The notes below the pieces were generated by a model, which was not told the DNA's origin, made no database searches, and worked only from the letters and a program-made list of their open reading frames with translations. Source: Enterobacter quasihormaechei (GTDB taxonomy: Bacteria; Pseudomonadota; Gammaproteobacteria; Enterobacterales; Enterobacteriaceae). From it: a DNA stretch of 64,000 nucleotides. The stretch spans positions 1 to 64,000 of the forward strand of contig NZ_SJON01000001.1 of assembly GCF_004331385.1 (NCBI RefSeq), read 5' to 3'. The translations under genes were made by a program, and so were the position numbers. Shown here piece by piece: positions 18,506 through 29,665 of this stretch (position 1 is the first letter of the stretch; every line of letters starts with the position of its first letter).

Positions 18506-20950
18506 TTATGCCGCTTCAGGTTTGCGGTGCTTCTCCGGCAGCTTTACCGGCTGCGTCGCCAGCTCTTCTGGTTCGAAATCATCCACATTAATACTGCGCA
18601 GACGGCTCTCTTCGGCTTTCACCAGAAGCGCGGCTTCGCTGTTGTCGATGATGCCACCCGCCAGCGCCTGTTTTGCCAGCTCGTCCAGTCGTGTAAACGG
18701 CAGGTTTTTGCCCAGCTGTTTACAGATTTTCTGATGAATCGGGTCGGCGGCCATGACGTCCAGCAGCGCCTCTTCCAGCAAACCTACCGGGTTATGCGGG
18801 GTAGGCGCCAGGTATTGACCGCGGCCGATACGGGAACGGGTTGCGCTCGGTACCTGGAGGATCTTCGCCACTTTGTGATCCAGCTTGTCGGACGGCGCCA
18901 GATAATGACGTCCGGTAGGGAAGATCGCCACGCGCAGGGCGCCGGCCACAAAGCGGTTCGGGAAGTTCGCCAGCAGATCGTCAATCGCCTGTTCGGCCTG
19001 ATACAGCGCATCCTGTACGCCCCAGTGCACCAGCGGCAGATCCGCTTCCTGACGGCCTTCATCGTCGTAGCGTTTCAGCACCGCAGAGGCCAGGAAAATC
19101 TGGCTCAGCACATCACCCAGACGGGCAGAGATGCGCTCGCGACGCTTCAGGCTTCCGCCCAGAACGGCCATGGAGACGTCAGACAGCAGCGCCAGGTTAG
19201 CGCTCAGACGGTTCAGGTGCTGGTAGTAACGTTTAGTTGCATCGCGGGTCGGCGTCGCGCTGGTCAGTCCGCGCGTCAGGCCGAGCCAGAAGCTGCGAAC
19301 TTCATTGCTGCCGACGTGACCGATATGTTTGAACAGCAGTTTGTCGAAGGCATCCACGTCGTTATTCTGCGCGGCGGCCATCTCTTCCAGCACGTAAGGA
19401 TGGCAGCGGATCGCCCCCTGGCCGAAGATCATCATGCTGCGGGTCAGGATGTTTGCCCCTTCCACGGTGATGGCAATCGGTGCGCCCTGGTAGCCGCGCG
19501 CCAGGAAGTTGCCTTCGCCCAGCATAATGCCTTTACCACCAGCGATATCCATTGCATCAATAATTGACTGCTGGGCGCGGTGGGTACAGTGGTACTTCAC
19601 AATCGCCGACAGCACGGCAGGTTTTTCGCCCAGCATAATGCCGTAAGTAATCAGCGAGGCTGCGGCGTCCATGACGTAAGCGTTGCCCGCGATACGCGCC
19701 AGCGGCTCTTCGATGCCTTCCATCTTGCCGATAGAAATTTTGAACTGGCGGCGGATATGAGCGTACGCGCCAATCCCCATCGCCACGGATTTCAGACCGC
19801 CGGTCGAGTTCGACGGCAGGGTAATGCCGCGGCCCACAGACAGACATTCCACCAGCATACGCCAGCCCTGGCCGGCCATTTTCGGACCACCAATGATGTA
19901 ATCAATCGGGACAAAGATATCCTGACCGCGGGTTGGGCCGTTCTGGAACGGCACGTTCAGCGGGAAGTGACGACGACCAATTTCCACGCCCGGCGTTGAG
20001 GTTGGGATCAGCGCACAGGTAATGCCCAGGTCTTCTTCGCCGCCCAGCAGTTTTTCCGGGTCGGAGAGCTTAAAGGCCAGGCCCAGCACGGTGGCGATAG
20101 GCGCCAGGGTGATATAGCGTTTGTTCCAGGTCAGGCGCATGCCCAGCACCTGCTGGCCCTGCCATTCGCCCATGCAGACCACGCCGGTATCCGGGATTGC
20201 GCCGGCATCAGAACCGGCTTCCGGGCTGGTCAGCGCGAAGCACGGGATTTCTTGACCGCGCGCCAGACGCGGCAGATAGTGATCTTTCTGCTCTTCCGTA
20301 CCGTAATGCTGCAACAGCTCACCCGGGCCTAAGGAGTTTGGTACGCCAACGGTGATCGCCAGGATCCCGGAAACGCCCGCCAGCTTTTGCAGGACGCGAG
20401 CCTGAGCGTAAGCGGAGAATTCCAGGCCGCCGTATTCTTTTTTGATGATCATCGCGAAGAAGCGATGCTCTTTCAGGTACGCCCACAGCTCCGGCGGCAG
20501 GTCCGCCATTTCATGGGTGATCGCAAAGTCATTTGCCATGCGGCACGCTTCTTCCACCGGGCCATCAATAAAGGCCTGTTCTTCGGCGGTCAGACGCGGC
20601 TGCGGATAGTTGTGCAGCTTTTTCCAGTCCGGGTTGCCCTGGAACAGATCGCCTTCCCACCAGGTGGTGCCGGCATCAATCGCTTCTTTCTCCGTACGCG
20701 ACATCGGCGGCATCACTTTACGGAAGCCCTTAAACACCGGCGCGGAGATCATCGACTTACGCATCGGCGTCAGGTTGAACGGCAGCAAAATAATTGCCAG
20801 CGGGACGAGGACCCAAATATTCCACAGGCCAGCGACGCCAAGTGCAGCCGTCCAGGCCAGAAGAATCAGGCTGCTCAGGAATAAACTGACGCGGTGATAG
20901 AACAACACGCCGAGCAGAACAACGGTTGCGAGAATGCTCAAAATCATCAT
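18506..20950 (-). CDS. fadE: Acyl-CoA dehydrogenase
   Basis: An 814-residue inner-membrane-associated flavoenzyme catalysing the first oxidation of fatty-acyl-CoA in beta-oxidation. Two hydrophobic N-terminal segments (about 4-24 and 26-60) anchor it. The acyl-CoA dehydrogenase core follows, with the [18 protein letters not shown] flavin/substrate motif and the LPSNSTGG segment, and a long C-terminal DUF1974 domain. It is close to E. coli FadE along the full length, which is 814 there too. A FadR-type operator sits just upstream. Two consecutive ATG codons could both start it; the first is given. Confidence 0.97.
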   Translation of the reverse strand: MMILSILATVVLLGVLFYHRVSLFLSSLILLAWTAALGVAGLWNIWVLVPLAIILLPFNLTPMRKSMISAPVFKGFRKVMPPMSRTEKEAIDAGTTWWEGDLFQGNPDWKKLHNYPQPRLTAEEQAFIDGPVEEACRMANDFAITHEMADLPPELWAYLKEHRFFAMIIKKEYGGLEFSAYAQARVLQKLAGVSGILAITVGVPNSLGPGELLQHYGTEEQKDHYLPRLARGQEIPCFALTSPEAGSDAGAIPDTGVVCMGEWQGQQVLGMRLTWNKRYITLAPIATVLGLAFKLSDPEKLLGGEEDLGITCALIPTSTPGVEIGRRHFPLNVPFQNGPTRGQDIFVPIDYIIGGPKMAGQGWRMLVECLSVGRGITLPSNSTGGLKSVAMGIGAYAHIRRQFKISIGKMEGIEEPLARIAGNAYVMDAAASLITYGIMLGEKPAVLSAIVKYHCTHRAQQSIIDAMDIAGGKGIMLGEGNFLARGYQGAPIAITVEGANILTRSMMIFGQGAIRCHPYVLEEMAAAQNNDVDAFDKLLFKHIGHVGSNEVRSFWLGLTRGLTSATPTRDATKRYYQHLNRLSANLALLSDVSMAVLGGSLKRRERISARLGDVLSQIFLASAVLKRYDDEGRQEADLPLVHWGVQDALYQAEQAIDDLLANFPNRFVAGALRVAIFPTGRHYLAPSDKLDHKVAKILQVPSATRSRIGRGQYLAPTPHNPVGLLEEALLDVMAADPIHQKICKQLGKNLPFTRLDELAKQALAGGIIDNSEAALLVKAEESRLRSINVDDFEPEELATQPVKLPEKHRKPEAA

Positions 20951-20973
20951 AAAGAAAAGCTCCCTTGCTTGTA

Positions 20974-20990
20974 GGAGGTCTGACCACTTG
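20974..20990. promoter_or_regulatory. Candidate FadR operator upstream of fadE
   Basis: On the minus strand this reads CAAGTGGTCAGACCTCC, matching the core TGGTCNGACC of the FadR site. It lies about 25 bp before the fadE start. FadR repression of fadE in the absence of long-chain acyl-CoA is established in E. coli; binding here is inferred from the sequence match. Confidence 0.75.
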
Positions 20991-21189
20991 TGATGATATG
21001 GTTGTAGTTGATGTCATTTCCTTTAGCAATGTGTTTACAAAATAATTACAACCTGGTTCACATTGTTCGCGTTTTAGCCGGCACAAAAAATCAAAACGCC
21101 GGACGATTCGCATGGCTTTAGCTTCTCGCTTTTAGCGCTATCCGGTACACTCCACTGTGTTATTTCATCAATACTGAAGGATTATCCTC

Positions 21190-21768
21190 ATGTACCAGGA
21201 TCTTATTCGTAACGAACTGAACGAAGCGGCGGAAACGCTGGCGAACTTTCTGAAAGATGATGCCAATATTCACGCTATTCAGCGCGCGGCGGTCCTGCTG
21301 GCTGACAGCTTCAAAGCCGGTGGCAAAGTGCTTTCGTGCGGTAACGGCGGCTCCCACTGCGACGCCATGCACTTCGCAGAAGAGCTGACCGGACGCTATC
21401 GCGAAAACCGTCCGGGCTACCCGGCGATTGCGATTTCCGACGTCAGCCACATCTCCTGCGTAGGCAATGACTTCGGTTACGACCACATCTTCTCCCGCTA
21501 CGTTGAAGCGGTAGGCCGTGAAGGCGACGTGCTGCTGGGGATCTCCACTTCCGGTAACTCCGCTAACGTGATCAAAGCGATTGACGCGGCGCGTGAGAAG
21601 GGCATGAAGGTGATCACCCTGACCGGGAAAGATGGCGGTAAGATGGACGGTACGGCGGACATTGAAATCCGTGTTCCACACTTCGGTTATGCCGACCGCA
21701 TTCAGGAAATTCACATCAAAGTGATCCATATCCTGATTCAGTTAATCGAAAAAGAGATGGTTAAGTAA
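21190..21768 (+). CDS. gmhA: Sedoheptulose-7-phosphate isomerase
   Basis: A 192-residue cytosolic SIS-domain enzyme converting sedoheptulose 7-phosphate to D-glycero-D-manno-heptose 7-phosphate, the first step in LPS inner-core heptose synthesis. The phosphate-binding SIS motifs are visible ([22 protein letters not shown] and [11 protein letters not shown]), as are the catalytic and metal-binding Glu and His residues in [10 protein letters not shown] and the C-terminal HIKVIHI. It matches E. coli GmhA/LpcA in length and position after divergent fadE. Confidence 0.97.
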   Translation: MYQDLIRNELNEAAETLANFLKDDANIHAIQRAAVLLADSFKAGGKVLSCGNGGSHCDAMHFAEELTGRYRENRPGYPAIAISDVSHISCVGNDFGYDHIFSRYVEAVGREGDVLLGISTSGNSANVIKAIDAAREKGMKVITLTGKDGGKMDGTADIEIRVPHFGYADRIQEIHIKVIHILIQLIEKEMVK

Positions 21769-21816
21769 GGCTTCGCTGGGGGGCGCCGCTGCCCCCCGCT
21801 GTTGTGGAGGTAATCT

Positions 21817-22584
21817 ATGTGCGAACTGCTCGGGATGAGCGCCAATGTGCCAACCGATATCTGCTTTAGCTTCACCGGGCTGGTTCAGCGCGGTGGAGGA
21901 ACCGGGCCGCATAAAGACGGCTGGGGCATTACCTTCTACGAAGGCAAAGGTTGTCGCACATTTAAAGATCCGCAGCCCAGCTTTAACTCACCCATTGCCA
22001 AACTGGTGCAGGACTACCCAATTAAATCCTGTTCGGTGATCGCCCACATTCGTCAGGCCAACCGCGGTGAAGTGGCGCTGGAAAATACCCATCCGTTTAC
22101 CCGTGAACTGTGGGGCCGGAACTGGACCTACGCGCATAACGGCCAGCTTACGGGCTATAAATCGCTGGAAACCGGGAATTTTCGACCGGTTGGCGAAACC
22201 GACAGTGAAAAAGCGTTTTGCTGGCTGCTGCACAAGCTGACCGAGCGCTACCCGCGCACGCCCGGCAACATGGCCGCCGTTTTTAAATACATTGCGTCGC
22301 TGGCGTCGGAATTACGCGAGAAGGGCGTTTTCAATATGCTGCTGTCAGACGGGCGTTACGTGATGGCGTTTTGCTCCACAAATCTTTTCTGGATCACGCG
22401 CCGCGCGCCGTTTGGCGTCGCCACGTTGCTCGATCAGGATGTGGAAATTGATTTTCAGAAGGAGACCACACCGAACGATGTGGTCACCGTCATTGCAACG
22501 CAGCCGCTGACGGGCAACGAAACCTGGCAAAAGATCATGCCAGGCGAGTGGGTGCTATTTTGCCTCGGGGACCGCGTAATTTGA
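21817..22584 (+). CDS. yafJ: Class II glutamine amidotransferase YafJ
   Basis: A 255-residue protein with the N-terminal nucleophile glutaminase fold. Cys2 follows the start Met directly (M-C-E-L-L-G), as required for the Ntn nucleophile, and the ARG-loop-like segment HIRQANRGE and the HNGQLTG motif are present. No synthetase domain is attached, and the physiological acceptor is unknown. A GTGGAGG ribosome site precedes the ATG. Its 3' end overlaps the convergent dpaA gene by 30 bp. Confidence 0.92.
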   Translation: MCELLGMSANVPTDICFSFTGLVQRGGGTGPHKDGWGITFYEGKGCRTFKDPQPSFNSPIAKLVQDYPIKSCSVIAHIRQANRGEVALENTHPFTRELWGRNWTYAHNGQLTGYKSLETGNFRPVGETDSEKAFCWLLHKLTERYPRTPGNMAAVFKYIASLASELREKGVFNMLLSDGRYVMAFCSTNLFWITRRAPFGVATLLDQDVEIDFQKETTPNDVVTVIATQPLTGNETWQKIMPGEWVLFCLGDRVI

Positions 22585-23295
22585 CGCAAGCTGCGGCTGA
22601 ACCACTTCGTGGCTGAGCGGTTTACTCACCACGTAACGGCCATTGACGATGGATACCACCGGCGGCTTATGGGTCTGCTCGAAGTAGTCATAGCCCGGTT
22701 TTAGCTGTTTCCAGAAATCCGTATACACAGAGTACTTATGGCGTGCCATGTTGGCATCCGTCATACGGAACGGATAAATGCTGACCTGAACATTCGGCTG
22801 GCCAAAGACCAGAGCGCCGGTGACAAACTGGAAAATCTCATCAATGCCGGAATCCGTCATCGCATAACAGCCGACAGACACGCAGGCGCCGTGGATCATC
22901 AGGTATTTACCCTCGTAACCGTGAGCGCGGTCGAAGGCATTAGGGAAACCGATGTTAATCGCTTTATAGAAGCGGCTGTCCGGTTTTAGCTGGTTACGCT
23001 GAACGTTATAAAACCCTTCCGGACTTTTAAAGTCGCCCTGACGCTGTTTTGGCCCCAGCCCGCCAGAATAGTTACAAATTTTGTAGCTATCGAGCAGCTG
23101 ATACGTCTCGCCCATTTTGACAAACAGATCGAGTGTGCGCTCTTCCTTGAAGATTTGAATATAAACCGGGGACCCCATCAACTGCTGTTTATATTCTTTG
23201 CTGACCGGCGTCGTTGAACTGTTACTGCTGAGCAGCCCGGCAAACGACATGCACGGTATCAGAAGCATCGCAATGAACAATGCGATTTTACGCAT
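22555..23295 (-). CDS. dpaA: Murein-lipoprotein amidase DpaA (LdtF/YafK), YkuD-fold
   Basis: A 246-residue periplasmic protein of the L,D-transpeptidase (YkuD) fold. In E. coli the homologue YafK/LdtF/DpaA cleaves the meso-DAP link between Braun lipoprotein and peptidoglycan. A signal peptide covers 1-19 (cleavage near SFA-GL). The catalytic motif gives His135 and Cys143 in the [12 protein letters not shown] segment. The frame is open to 23349, but the ATG at 23295 gives the family N-terminus, has AAGGAACC upstream and equals the E. coli length. It overlaps yafJ tail to tail by 30 bp. Confidence 0.93.
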   Translation of the reverse strand: MRKIALFIAMLLIPCMSFAGLLSSNSSTTPVSKEYKQQLMGSPVYIQIFKEERTLDLFVKMGETYQLLDSYKICNYSGGLGPKQRQGDFKSPEGFYNVQRNQLKPDSRFYKAINIGFPNAFDRAHGYEGKYLMIHGACVSVGCYAMTDSGIDEIFQFVTGALVFGQPNVQVSIYPFRMTDANMARHKYSVYTDFWKQLKPGYDYFEQTHKPPVVSIVNGRYVVSKPLSHEVVQPQLASNYAVPEAK

Positions 23296-23595
23296 ACTAC
23301 TGGTTCCTTGATAAAACAATGACCAACTTGCCAGAACGGCAAAAGACACCCGAAATCAGACTAATCTGCACAGGAGCGCTCACATTAGCACCGATGGAGA
23401 TTTTCGCAAGAGCCAACCTTTGCGTTTACAAATTAGTTTTACTTTATAACCCATTCAAATTGCCGTGACTCCAGGAACTTTGCGCAATAGCTCGCATTTC
23501 AGCGCGCCAGACGGCGGATTTGCTGCCCTTGCAGGGGCGGGAAATGGTACACTCCGGCCACTCTGGATTGTTGTTCATGGATACCTGCTAACCAC

Positions 23596-24939
23596 ATGTT
23601 TAGAATCAGAAAAGGACTCGATCTGCCAATCTCTGGCGTGCCTGAACAGCACGTAACAACTGGCGCCAGTATTCACCATGTCGCTCTTGTGGGTGATGAT
23701 TACGTGGGCATGCGTCCTGCGATGCTGGTACAGGAAGGCGATCGCGTAATAAAAGGACAGGCGCTTTTCGAGGATAAAAAAAATCCTGGCGTTATGTTTA
23801 CAGCCCCTGCCAGCGGCACCGTCGTGGCCATCCATCGTGGTGAGCGTCGCGTCCTGCAATCGGTCGTTATTCAAATTGAAGGTGACGAAAAACGCGAGTT
23901 TGCGCGTTTTGACGCCGCCGATCTCGCTACCCTCAGCCACGACGCGGTGCAGACGCAACTGCTGGAGTCCGGTCTGTGGACGGCGCTTCGCACGCGTCCC
24001 TATAGCAAAACGCCCGTGCCAGGCACCGTGCCCGCCGCTATCTTCGTCACGGCCATCGACACCAACCCGCTCAGCGCGGATCCGCAGCCTATTATCCTGG
24101 CCGAACGAAAAGCTTTCGATGCCGGTCTCACCGTGTTAACACGCCTGACGCCGGGCAAAGTGCATGTCTGCCAGGCCAGCGGCGGCAAGCTGGGCGGGCA
24201 TCCGCAGGGACAGGTCGCTTTTAATGAATTTGCCGGCCCGCATCCGGCCGGGCTGGTGGGAACGCATATTCACTTTCTGGAGCCGGTGAGCCTGACGAAA
24301 CAGGTCTGGCATCTCAATTACCAGGACGTTATTGCTATCGGTAAGCTGTTCACCACGGGTGAGCTGTGCGCGGAACGCATCATTGCCATCGGTGGCCCTC
24401 AGGCAACCCGTCCGCGTCTGGTTCGTACGCTGCTTGGATCAGATTTAACTGCGCTGCTGGCTGGCGAAACGAAAGAAGGCGAAAACCGCATTATTTCCGG
24501 TTCGGTGCTGAGTGGCAGGCACGCGACAGGCCCGAAGGCCTGGCTGGGGCGTTTCCATCTTCAGGTGAGCGTAGTGCTTGAAGGGCGCGAGAAAGAGCTG
24601 TTCGGCTGGGTGCTGCCTGGCGCGGAAAAATTCTCCGTGACCCGCACCACGCTGGGCCACTTCCTGCGTCATAAGCTGTTTAACTTCTCCACCAGCACGA
24701 ACGGCGGCGAGCGCGCCATGGTCCCGATTGGCAACTACGAACGCGTTATGCCGCTGGATATTCTGCCTACCGTGCTGCTGCGCGATCTCCTGGCCGGCGA
24801 TACCGACGGTGCCCAGGCGCTGGGCTGCCTGGAGCTGGACGAAGAAGATCTGGCGCTGTGTACCTATGTGTGTCCAGGTAAATACGAATACGGACCCGTA
24901 TTGCGCGAGGTGTTAACCCGCATTGAGCAGGAAGGATAA
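23596..24939 (+). CDS. nqrA: Na+-translocating NADH:quinone reductase subunit A
   Basis: A 447-residue peripheral subunit of the Na+-NQR complex, the respiratory sodium pump. It opens with the family N-terminus [17 protein letters not shown], and the barrel-sandwich lipoyl-like region around [20 protein letters not shown] is present. In solved complexes NqrA contributes a quinone site. It is the first of seven genes (nqrABCDEFM) all read in one direction with gaps of 10 bp or less or overlaps. The operon sits between dpaA and dinB, a position where E. coli K-12 carries yafQ-dinJ and neighbours instead. Confidence 0.96.
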   Translation: MFRIRKGLDLPISGVPEQHVTTGASIHHVALVGDDYVGMRPAMLVQEGDRVIKGQALFEDKKNPGVMFTAPASGTVVAIHRGERRVLQSVVIQIEGDEKREFARFDAADLATLSHDAVQTQLLESGLWTALRTRPYSKTPVPGTVPAAIFVTAIDTNPLSADPQPIILAERKAFDAGLTVLTRLTPGKVHVCQASGGKLGGHPQGQVAFNEFAGPHPAGLVGTHIHFLEPVSLTKQVWHLNYQDVIAIGKLFTTGELCAERIIAIGGPQATRPRLVRTLLGSDLTALLAGETKEGENRIISGSVLSGRHATGPKAWLGRFHLQVSVVLEGREKELFGWVLPGAEKFSVTRTTLGHFLRHKLFNFSTSTNGGERAMVPIGNYERVMPLDILPTVLLRDLLAGDTDGAQALGCLELDEEDLALCTYVCPGKYEYGPVLREVLTRIEQEG

Positions 24940-24941
24940 CC

Positions 24942-26177
24942 ATGGGCTTAAAACACCTCTTCGAAAAAATTGAGCCGCATTTTACCGAGGGTAAGCTGAA
25001 GAAGTATTACCCGCTGTATGAAGCGACGACGACTATTTTCTACACCCCTGGGCTGGTGACGAAAGGCGCGGCGCACGTTCGCGACGCCATCGACCTCAAG
25101 CGAATGATGATTCTGGTCTGGTTTGCGGTCTTCCCGGCGATGTTCTGGGGGATGTATAACGTTGGATTGCAGACGATTCCGGCACTGCACCATATGTACG
25201 ATGCAGAGCAGCTGGCGCAGGTGATTCAGTCTGACTGGCACTACCGTCTGGCGCAGTCTCTTGGCGTAAGCTTTGCGGCAGATGCCGGCTGGGTCAGCAT
25301 GATGACCCTGGGCGCCGTCTTCTTCCTGCCGATCTATATGACCGTCTTTATCGTGGGCGGTTTCTGGGAAGTCCTGTTCGCTATTATTCGCAAGCATGAG
25401 ATCAACGAAGGTTTCTTTGTTACCTCTATTCTGTTTGCGCTGATTGTTCCGCCCACGCTACCGCTCTGGCAGGCGGCGATGGGGATCAGCTTTGGCGTGG
25501 TCATTGCCAAGGAGATCTTCGGCGGGACCGGACGTAACTTCCTCAACCCGGCGCTGGCGGGGCGCGCGTTCCTGTTCTTTGCCTACCCGGCGCAAATCTC
25601 TGGCGACCTGGTGTGGACGGCTGCGGACGGATTCTCGGGCGCTACGCCACTTTCACAGTGGGCGGCAGGCGGCGGCGAAACGCTGGTCAATAATGCCACC
25701 GGCCAGCCTGTCACCTGGTTAGATGCGTTTCTTGGCAATATTCCAGGTTCTATCGGTGAAGTGTCTACCCTGATGATCGTGATCGGCGGGGCCATCATCC
25801 TCTTTGGCCGCGTGGCCTCCTGGCGCATTGTCGCAGGCGTCATGCTCGGGATGGTACTCACCGCCACGCTGTTCAATTTCATTGGTTCAGACACTAACCC
25901 AATGTTCTCCATGCCGTGGTACTGGCACCTCGTGCTGGGAGGCTTTGCGTTTGGCATGATGTTCATGGCCACCGATCCCGTCTCGGCTTCGTTTACCGAC
26001 AGGGGTAAATGGTGTTACGGCGCGCTCATTGGGGTGATGTGCGTACTGATTCGCGTGGTCAACCCGGCCTATCCGGAAGGGATGATGTTGGCCATTCTGT
26101 TTGCCAATCTGTTTGCGCCGCTGTTCGACTACCTGGTCGTGCGCGCCAACATTAAGCGGAGGAAGGCGCGTGGCTGA
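24942..26177 (+). CDS. nqrB: Na+-NQR subunit B (covalent FMN and riboflavin-binding membrane subunit)
   Basis: A 411-residue membrane subunit with about ten hydrophobic segments. The flavin attachment motif S-G-A-T is present in [10 protein letters not shown] (around residue 230), where the Thr carries FMN by a phosphoester bond. NqrB forms much of the Na+ channel. It starts 2 bp after nqrA, and its last codons overlap the GTG start of nqrC. Confidence 0.96.
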   Translation: MGLKHLFEKIEPHFTEGKLKKYYPLYEATTTIFYTPGLVTKGAAHVRDAIDLKRMMILVWFAVFPAMFWGMYNVGLQTIPALHHMYDAEQLAQVIQSDWHYRLAQSLGVSFAADAGWVSMMTLGAVFFLPIYMTVFIVGGFWEVLFAIIRKHEINEGFFVTSILFALIVPPTLPLWQAAMGISFGVVIAKEIFGGTGRNFLNPALAGRAFLFFAYPAQISGDLVWTAADGFSGATPLSQWAAGGGETLVNNATGQPVTWLDAFLGNIPGSIGEVSTLMIVIGGAIILFGRVASWRIVAGVMLGMVLTATLFNFIGSDTNPMFSMPWYWHLVLGGFAFGMMFMATDPVSASFTDRGKWCYGALIGVMCVLIRVVNPAYPEGMMLAILFANLFAPLFDYLVVRANIKRRKARG

Positions 26178-26964
26178 AATCAAAAATAACGACAGCATCA
26201 GCAAAACGCTGCTGGTGGTGCTGGTACTGTGCCTGGTCTGCTCCATTGTCGTGGCGGGCTCTGCCGTAGGGTTAAAACCGCTACAGCAGGAGCAACGCGC
26301 GCTGGATAAACAGCGTAACATCCTGGCCGTAGCCGGGCTGATGCAGGAAGGCATGACGAAGGATGACGTCGCGGCCGTGTTTGCCGAACGCATTACCGCC
26401 CGGCTGGTGGATTTAAAAACCGGCGAACTGATGGATAAAGACCCGGCGAAATATAACCAGGCGCTGGCGTTAAAGGATCCGCAGATGAGCACCGTGCTTG
26501 ACGCCTCGCAGGATCCGGCTGGCATCAAGCGCCGCAGCAATGTCGCGGAGATTTACCTCGTTCGTGACGAGCAAAAGCGCATACAGGAAATCGTGTTGCC
26601 CATCTACGGCAACGGCTTGTGGTCAATGATGTACGCCTTTGTGGCGCTGGATACGGATGGCCGCACGGTCAAAGGCATTACTTATTACGATCAGGGCGAA
26701 ACGCCGGGGCTGGGGGGCGAGGTTGAAAACCCTAACTGGCGCGCACAGTTTGTCGGTAAAAAAGTGCTCGACGACAACGGCCAGCCTGCGCTCAAGGTGG
26801 TGAAAGGGGGCGCACGTCCCGGCGATGAGTTCGCCGTTGACGGTCTTTCCGGCGCCACGCTCACCTCTAACGGGGTGCAGCACAGCTTTGATTTCTGGAT
26901 GGGTGAACTGGGCTTTGGTCCCTTCCTGAAGAACGTACGTGAAGGAGCGCTGAACAATGGCTGA
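26170..26964 (+). CDS. nqrC: Na+-NQR subunit C (covalent FMN)
   Basis: A 264-residue subunit with one N-terminal membrane helix (about 12-35) and a periplasmic FMN domain. The attachment motif is [13 protein letters not shown] (around 223-228), with FMN on the second Thr. The start is the GTG at 26170: it has an AAGCGGAGGAAGG ribosome site, overlaps the nqrB stop by 8 bp and gives the normal family length. A longer frame back to 26101 would run deep into nqrB. It also overlaps nqrD by 8 bp. Confidence 0.95.
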   Translation: MAEIKNNDSISKTLLVVLVLCLVCSIVVAGSAVGLKPLQQEQRALDKQRNILAVAGLMQEGMTKDDVAAVFAERITARLVDLKTGELMDKDPAKYNQALALKDPQMSTVLDASQDPAGIKRRSNVAEIYLVRDEQKRIQEIVLPIYGNGLWSMMYAFVALDTDGRTVKGITYYDQGETPGLGGEVENPNWRAQFVGKKVLDDNGQPALKVVKGGARPGDEFAVDGLSGATLTSNGVQHSFDFWMGELGFGPFLKNVREGALNNG

Positions 26965-27595
26965 TACGGGTGAACTGAAAGAAGTTAAAAAGGTGCTGAT
27001 TGGCCCACTGTTAGCCAATAACCCGATAACGCTTCAGGTGCTGGGCGTGTGCTCGGCTCTGGCGGTGACCACCAAGCTGGAAACGGCGGTGGTGATGACG
27101 CTGGCGGTAACGCTGGTGACGGCGTTCTCCAGCATGTTTATCTCAATGATTCGCCACCATATTCCCAATAGCGTGAGGATCATCGTCCAGATGGCGATCA
27201 TTGCCTCGCTGGTGATTGTGGTCGATCAGCTCCTGCGCGCCTTTGCTTATGAAACCTCGAAGCAGCTTTCGGTGTTTGTCGGCCTGATTATCACCAACTG
27301 CATCGTGATGGGGCGTGCTGAAGCCTATGCGATGAAAATGCCGCCGCTGGCAAGCTTTATGGACGGTATCGGCAACGGGCTGGGTTACGGCGTGATCCTG
27401 CTGACGGTCGGTTTCCTGCGCGAGCTTATTGGCAGCGGCAAGCTGTTCGGCATTCCGGTGCTGGATACGGTACAGAACGGCGGCTGGTATCTGCCGAACG
27501 GCCTGTTCCTGCTGGCCCCAAGCGCATTTTTCATTATCGGTTTGCTGATCTGGCTGATTCGTACGCTGAAGCCTGAACAGCAGGAAAAGGAGTAA
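26957..27595 (+). CDS. nqrD: Na+-NQR subunit D
   Basis: A 212-residue integral membrane subunit with six hydrophobic helices, homologous to NqrE and to RnfE. The Cys residue in the [15 protein letters not shown] helix is the likely ligand of the intramembrane iron centre shared with NqrE. Translation is coupled to nqrC through an 8-bp overlap, with a GAAGGAGCG ribosome site inside nqrC. Confidence 0.96.
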   Translation: MADTGELKEVKKVLIGPLLANNPITLQVLGVCSALAVTTKLETAVVMTLAVTLVTAFSSMFISMIRHHIPNSVRIIVQMAIIASLVIVVDQLLRAFAYETSKQLSVFVGLIITNCIVMGRAEAYAMKMPPLASFMDGIGNGLGYGVILLTVGFLRELIGSGKLFGIPVLDTVQNGGWYLPNGLFLLAPSAFFIIGLLIWLIRTLKPEQQEKE

Positions 27596-27601
27596 CCGAC
27601 A

Positions 27602-28198
27602 ATGGCTCATTACCTGAGTTTATTTGTGCGCGCGGTGTTTGTTGAAAACATGGCGCTCGCGTTCTTCCTGGGCATGTGTACGTTCCTGGCCGTTTCTAAA
27701 AAGGTCTCGACGGCATTTGGCCTGGGCGTGGCGGTCACCGTTGTGCTTGGGCTTTCCGTTCCGATTAACAACCTGGTGTTCAACTTCGTGCTGCGCGATG
27801 GCGCGCTGGTGGAGGGCGTTGATCTCAGCTTCCTGAACTTCATCACCTTTATCGGAGTGATTGCGGCGCTGGTGCAAATCCTCGAGATGATCCTCGATAA
27901 GTATTTCCCGTCGCTGTACAACGCGCTGGGGATCTTCCTGCCGCTGATCGCCGTGAACTGCGCCATCTTCGGTGGCGTCTCGTTTATGGTGCAGCGCGAT
28001 TACAACTTCAGTGAATCGGTGGTGTATGGCTTCGGCTCCGGTATCGGCTGGATGCTGGCGATTGTTACCATGGCGGGGATCCGTGAAAAAATGAAATATG
28101 CCAACGTGCCGGCGGGGCTTCGTGGCTTAGGGATCACCTTTATCACCACCGGCCTGATGGCGCTGGGCTTTATGTCCTTCTCCGGTGTGCAGCTATAA
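27602..28198 (+). CDS. nqrE: Na+-NQR subunit E
   Basis: A 198-residue six-helix membrane subunit and the inverted partner of NqrD. Conserved Cys residues lie in [12 protein letters not shown] (about residue 26) and [12 protein letters not shown] (about 120), where the intramembrane iron site is formed with NqrD. It starts 6 bp after nqrD. Confidence 0.96.
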   Translation: MAHYLSLFVRAVFVENMALAFFLGMCTFLAVSKKVSTAFGLGVAVTVVLGLSVPINNLVFNFVLRDGALVEGVDLSFLNFITFIGVIAALVQILEMILDKYFPSLYNALGIFLPLIAVNCAIFGGVSFMVQRDYNFSESVVYGFGSGIGWMLAIVTMAGIREKMKYANVPAGLRGLGITFITTGLMALGFMSFSGVQL

Positions 28199-28208
28199 GG
28201 GCTAACAG

Positions 28209-29432
28209 ATGGAAATTATTCTTGGCGTGGTAATGTTCACGCTGATAGTACTGGTGCTGTCAGGGCTGATCCTGGCAGCGCGCGCAAAGCTGGTTAATTC
28301 CGGGGATGTGATCATTGATATCAATGACGATCCGCAGAACCAGATCCGCACTCCGGCAGGGGATAAGCTGCTCAATACGCTCTCGGGCAACGGGATTTTT
28401 GTCTCGTCAGCCTGCGGTGGAGGCGGCTCATGCGGGCAGTGCCGCGTGACGGTGAAAGAGGGTGGCGGCGATATTCTGCCAACGGAACTGTCGCATATCA
28501 CGAAGCGTGAAGCGAAAGAGGGCTGCCGTCTGGCGTGTCAGGTCGCGGTGCGCCAGAACATGAAGATTGAGCTGCCGGAGGAGATCTTCGGCGTGAAAAA
28601 ATGGGAGTGCGAAGTTATCTCTAACGATAACAAAGCCACGTTCATTAAAGAGCTCAAGCTGCGCGTTCCCGAAGGGGAGAGCGTCCCGTTCCGTGCGGGT
28701 GGGTATATCCAGATTGAGTGTCCGGCGCACACTGTGGCCTATGCGGACTTCGACGTGCCGGATGAGTACCGGGCTGACTGGGATAAGTTTAATCTCTTCC
28801 GCTTTGTTTCCGAGGTAAAAGAGCCCGCGCTGCGCGCCTATTCCATGGCTAACTATCCGGAAGAGAAGGGGATCATTATGCTCAACGTGCGTATCGCCAC
28901 GCCGCCGCCGAATGTGCCCGATGCCCCGCCGGGCGTGATGTCGTCGTATATCTGGTCCCTCAAGCCTGGCGATAAGGTGACGATTTCCGGCCCGTTTGGG
29001 GAGTTCTTCGCCAAAGATACCGATGCGGAAATGGTCTTTATCGGCGGCGGCGCGGGTATGGCGCCGATGCGTTCGCATATCTTTGACCAGCTCAAACGGC
29101 TTAGCAGCAAGCGTAAAATCAGCTTCTGGTACGGCGCGCGTTCACTGCGCGAAATGTTCTATGACGATGAGTTTGAACAGCTGGCGCGTGATAACCCTAA
29201 CTTTACCTTCCACGTGGCGCTATCCGATCCGCAGCCGGAAGATAACTGGACAGGCTACACGGGCTTCATCCACAACGTGCTGTATGAAAACTACCTCAAA
29301 CAGCATCCGGCACCGGAAGACTGCGAGTTCTATATGTGTGGTCCGCCAATGATGAACGCCGCCGTGATTAAGATGCTCAAAGATCTGGGCGTGGAAGATG
29401 AGAACATCATGCTCGATGATTTCGGAGGCTGA
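28209..29432 (+). CDS. nqrF: Na+-NQR subunit F (NADH dehydrogenase, 2Fe-2S and FAD)
   Basis: A 407-residue electron-entry subunit. One N-terminal helix (about 5-25) anchors it. The plant-type ferredoxin domain has the ligands C-X5-C-X2-C in [11 protein letters not shown] and a fourth Cys in GCRLACQV. The FAD domain contains RAYSMANYP, and the NADH domain contains [12 protein letters not shown] and the C-terminal YMCGPPMM. It oxidises NADH on the cytoplasmic side. Confidence 0.97.
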   Translation: MEIILGVVMFTLIVLVLSGLILAARAKLVNSGDVIIDINDDPQNQIRTPAGDKLLNTLSGNGIFVSSACGGGGSCGQCRVTVKEGGGDILPTELSHITKREAKEGCRLACQVAVRQNMKIELPEEIFGVKKWECEVISNDNKATFIKELKLRVPEGESVPFRAGGYIQIECPAHTVAYADFDVPDEYRADWDKFNLFRFVSEVKEPALRAYSMANYPEEKGIIMLNVRIATPPPNVPDAPPGVMSSYIWSLKPGDKVTISGPFGEFFAKDTDAEMVFIGGGAGMAPMRSHIFDQLKRLSSKRKISFWYGARSLREMFYDDEFEQLARDNPNFTFHVALSDPQPEDNWTGYTGFIHNVLYENYLKQHPAPEDCEFYMCGPPMMNAAVIKMLKDLGVEDENIMLDDFGG

Positions 29433-29434
29433 TT

Positions 29435-29635
29435 ATGTTGACCTTTCTGGCAACCTTTGCGGTGTTTGTGCTGGTGATATTCGGGATGTCTTTAGGCTGG
29501 ATCATCAAGCGTAAAAGCATTCAGGGCAGCTGTGGAGGCATCTCTTCCATCGGAATGGAAAAAGTTTGCGACTGTCCGGAACCGTGCGATGCGCGGAAAA
29601 AACGAATGGCCCGGGACCAGCAGAGGATCATCTAA
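29435..29635 (+). CDS. nqrM: Na+-NQR maturation protein NqrM
   Basis: A 66-residue membrane-anchored protein (DUF539) needed in Vibrio for assembly of active Na+-NQR, probably by delivering iron to the NqrDE site. One N-terminal helix (about 3-24) is followed by four conserved Cys (33, 45, 47, 51) in GSCGGISSIGMEKVCDC-PEPC. It starts 2 bp after nqrF and closes the operon before a strong terminator. Confidence 0.93.
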   Translation: MLTFLATFAVFVLVIFGMSLGWIIKRKSIQGSCGGISSIGMEKVCDCPEPCDARKKRMARDQQRII

Positions 29636-29665
29636 AAAAAGGCCGCTTCGTGCGGCCTTTATCAT
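29634..29665. terminator. Bidirectional terminator between nqrM and the GDPD-like gene
   Basis: AAAAAAAGGCCGC-TTCG-TGCGGCCTTTAT: a 7-8 bp GC stem with a UUCG-type loop, flanked by A and T tracts, between convergent genes. Confidence 0.85.

Noticed and set aside
18527..19567. A 346-codon open frame antisense to the 3' part of fadE
   Set aside because: Same reason: no recognisable protein features, and the sense strand encodes a full-length conserved FadE.
26101..26169. Longer NqrC starting at 26101
   Set aside because: The extra 23 residues lie wholly inside nqrB in another frame, and the GTG at 26170 has the ribosome site and the family N-terminus.
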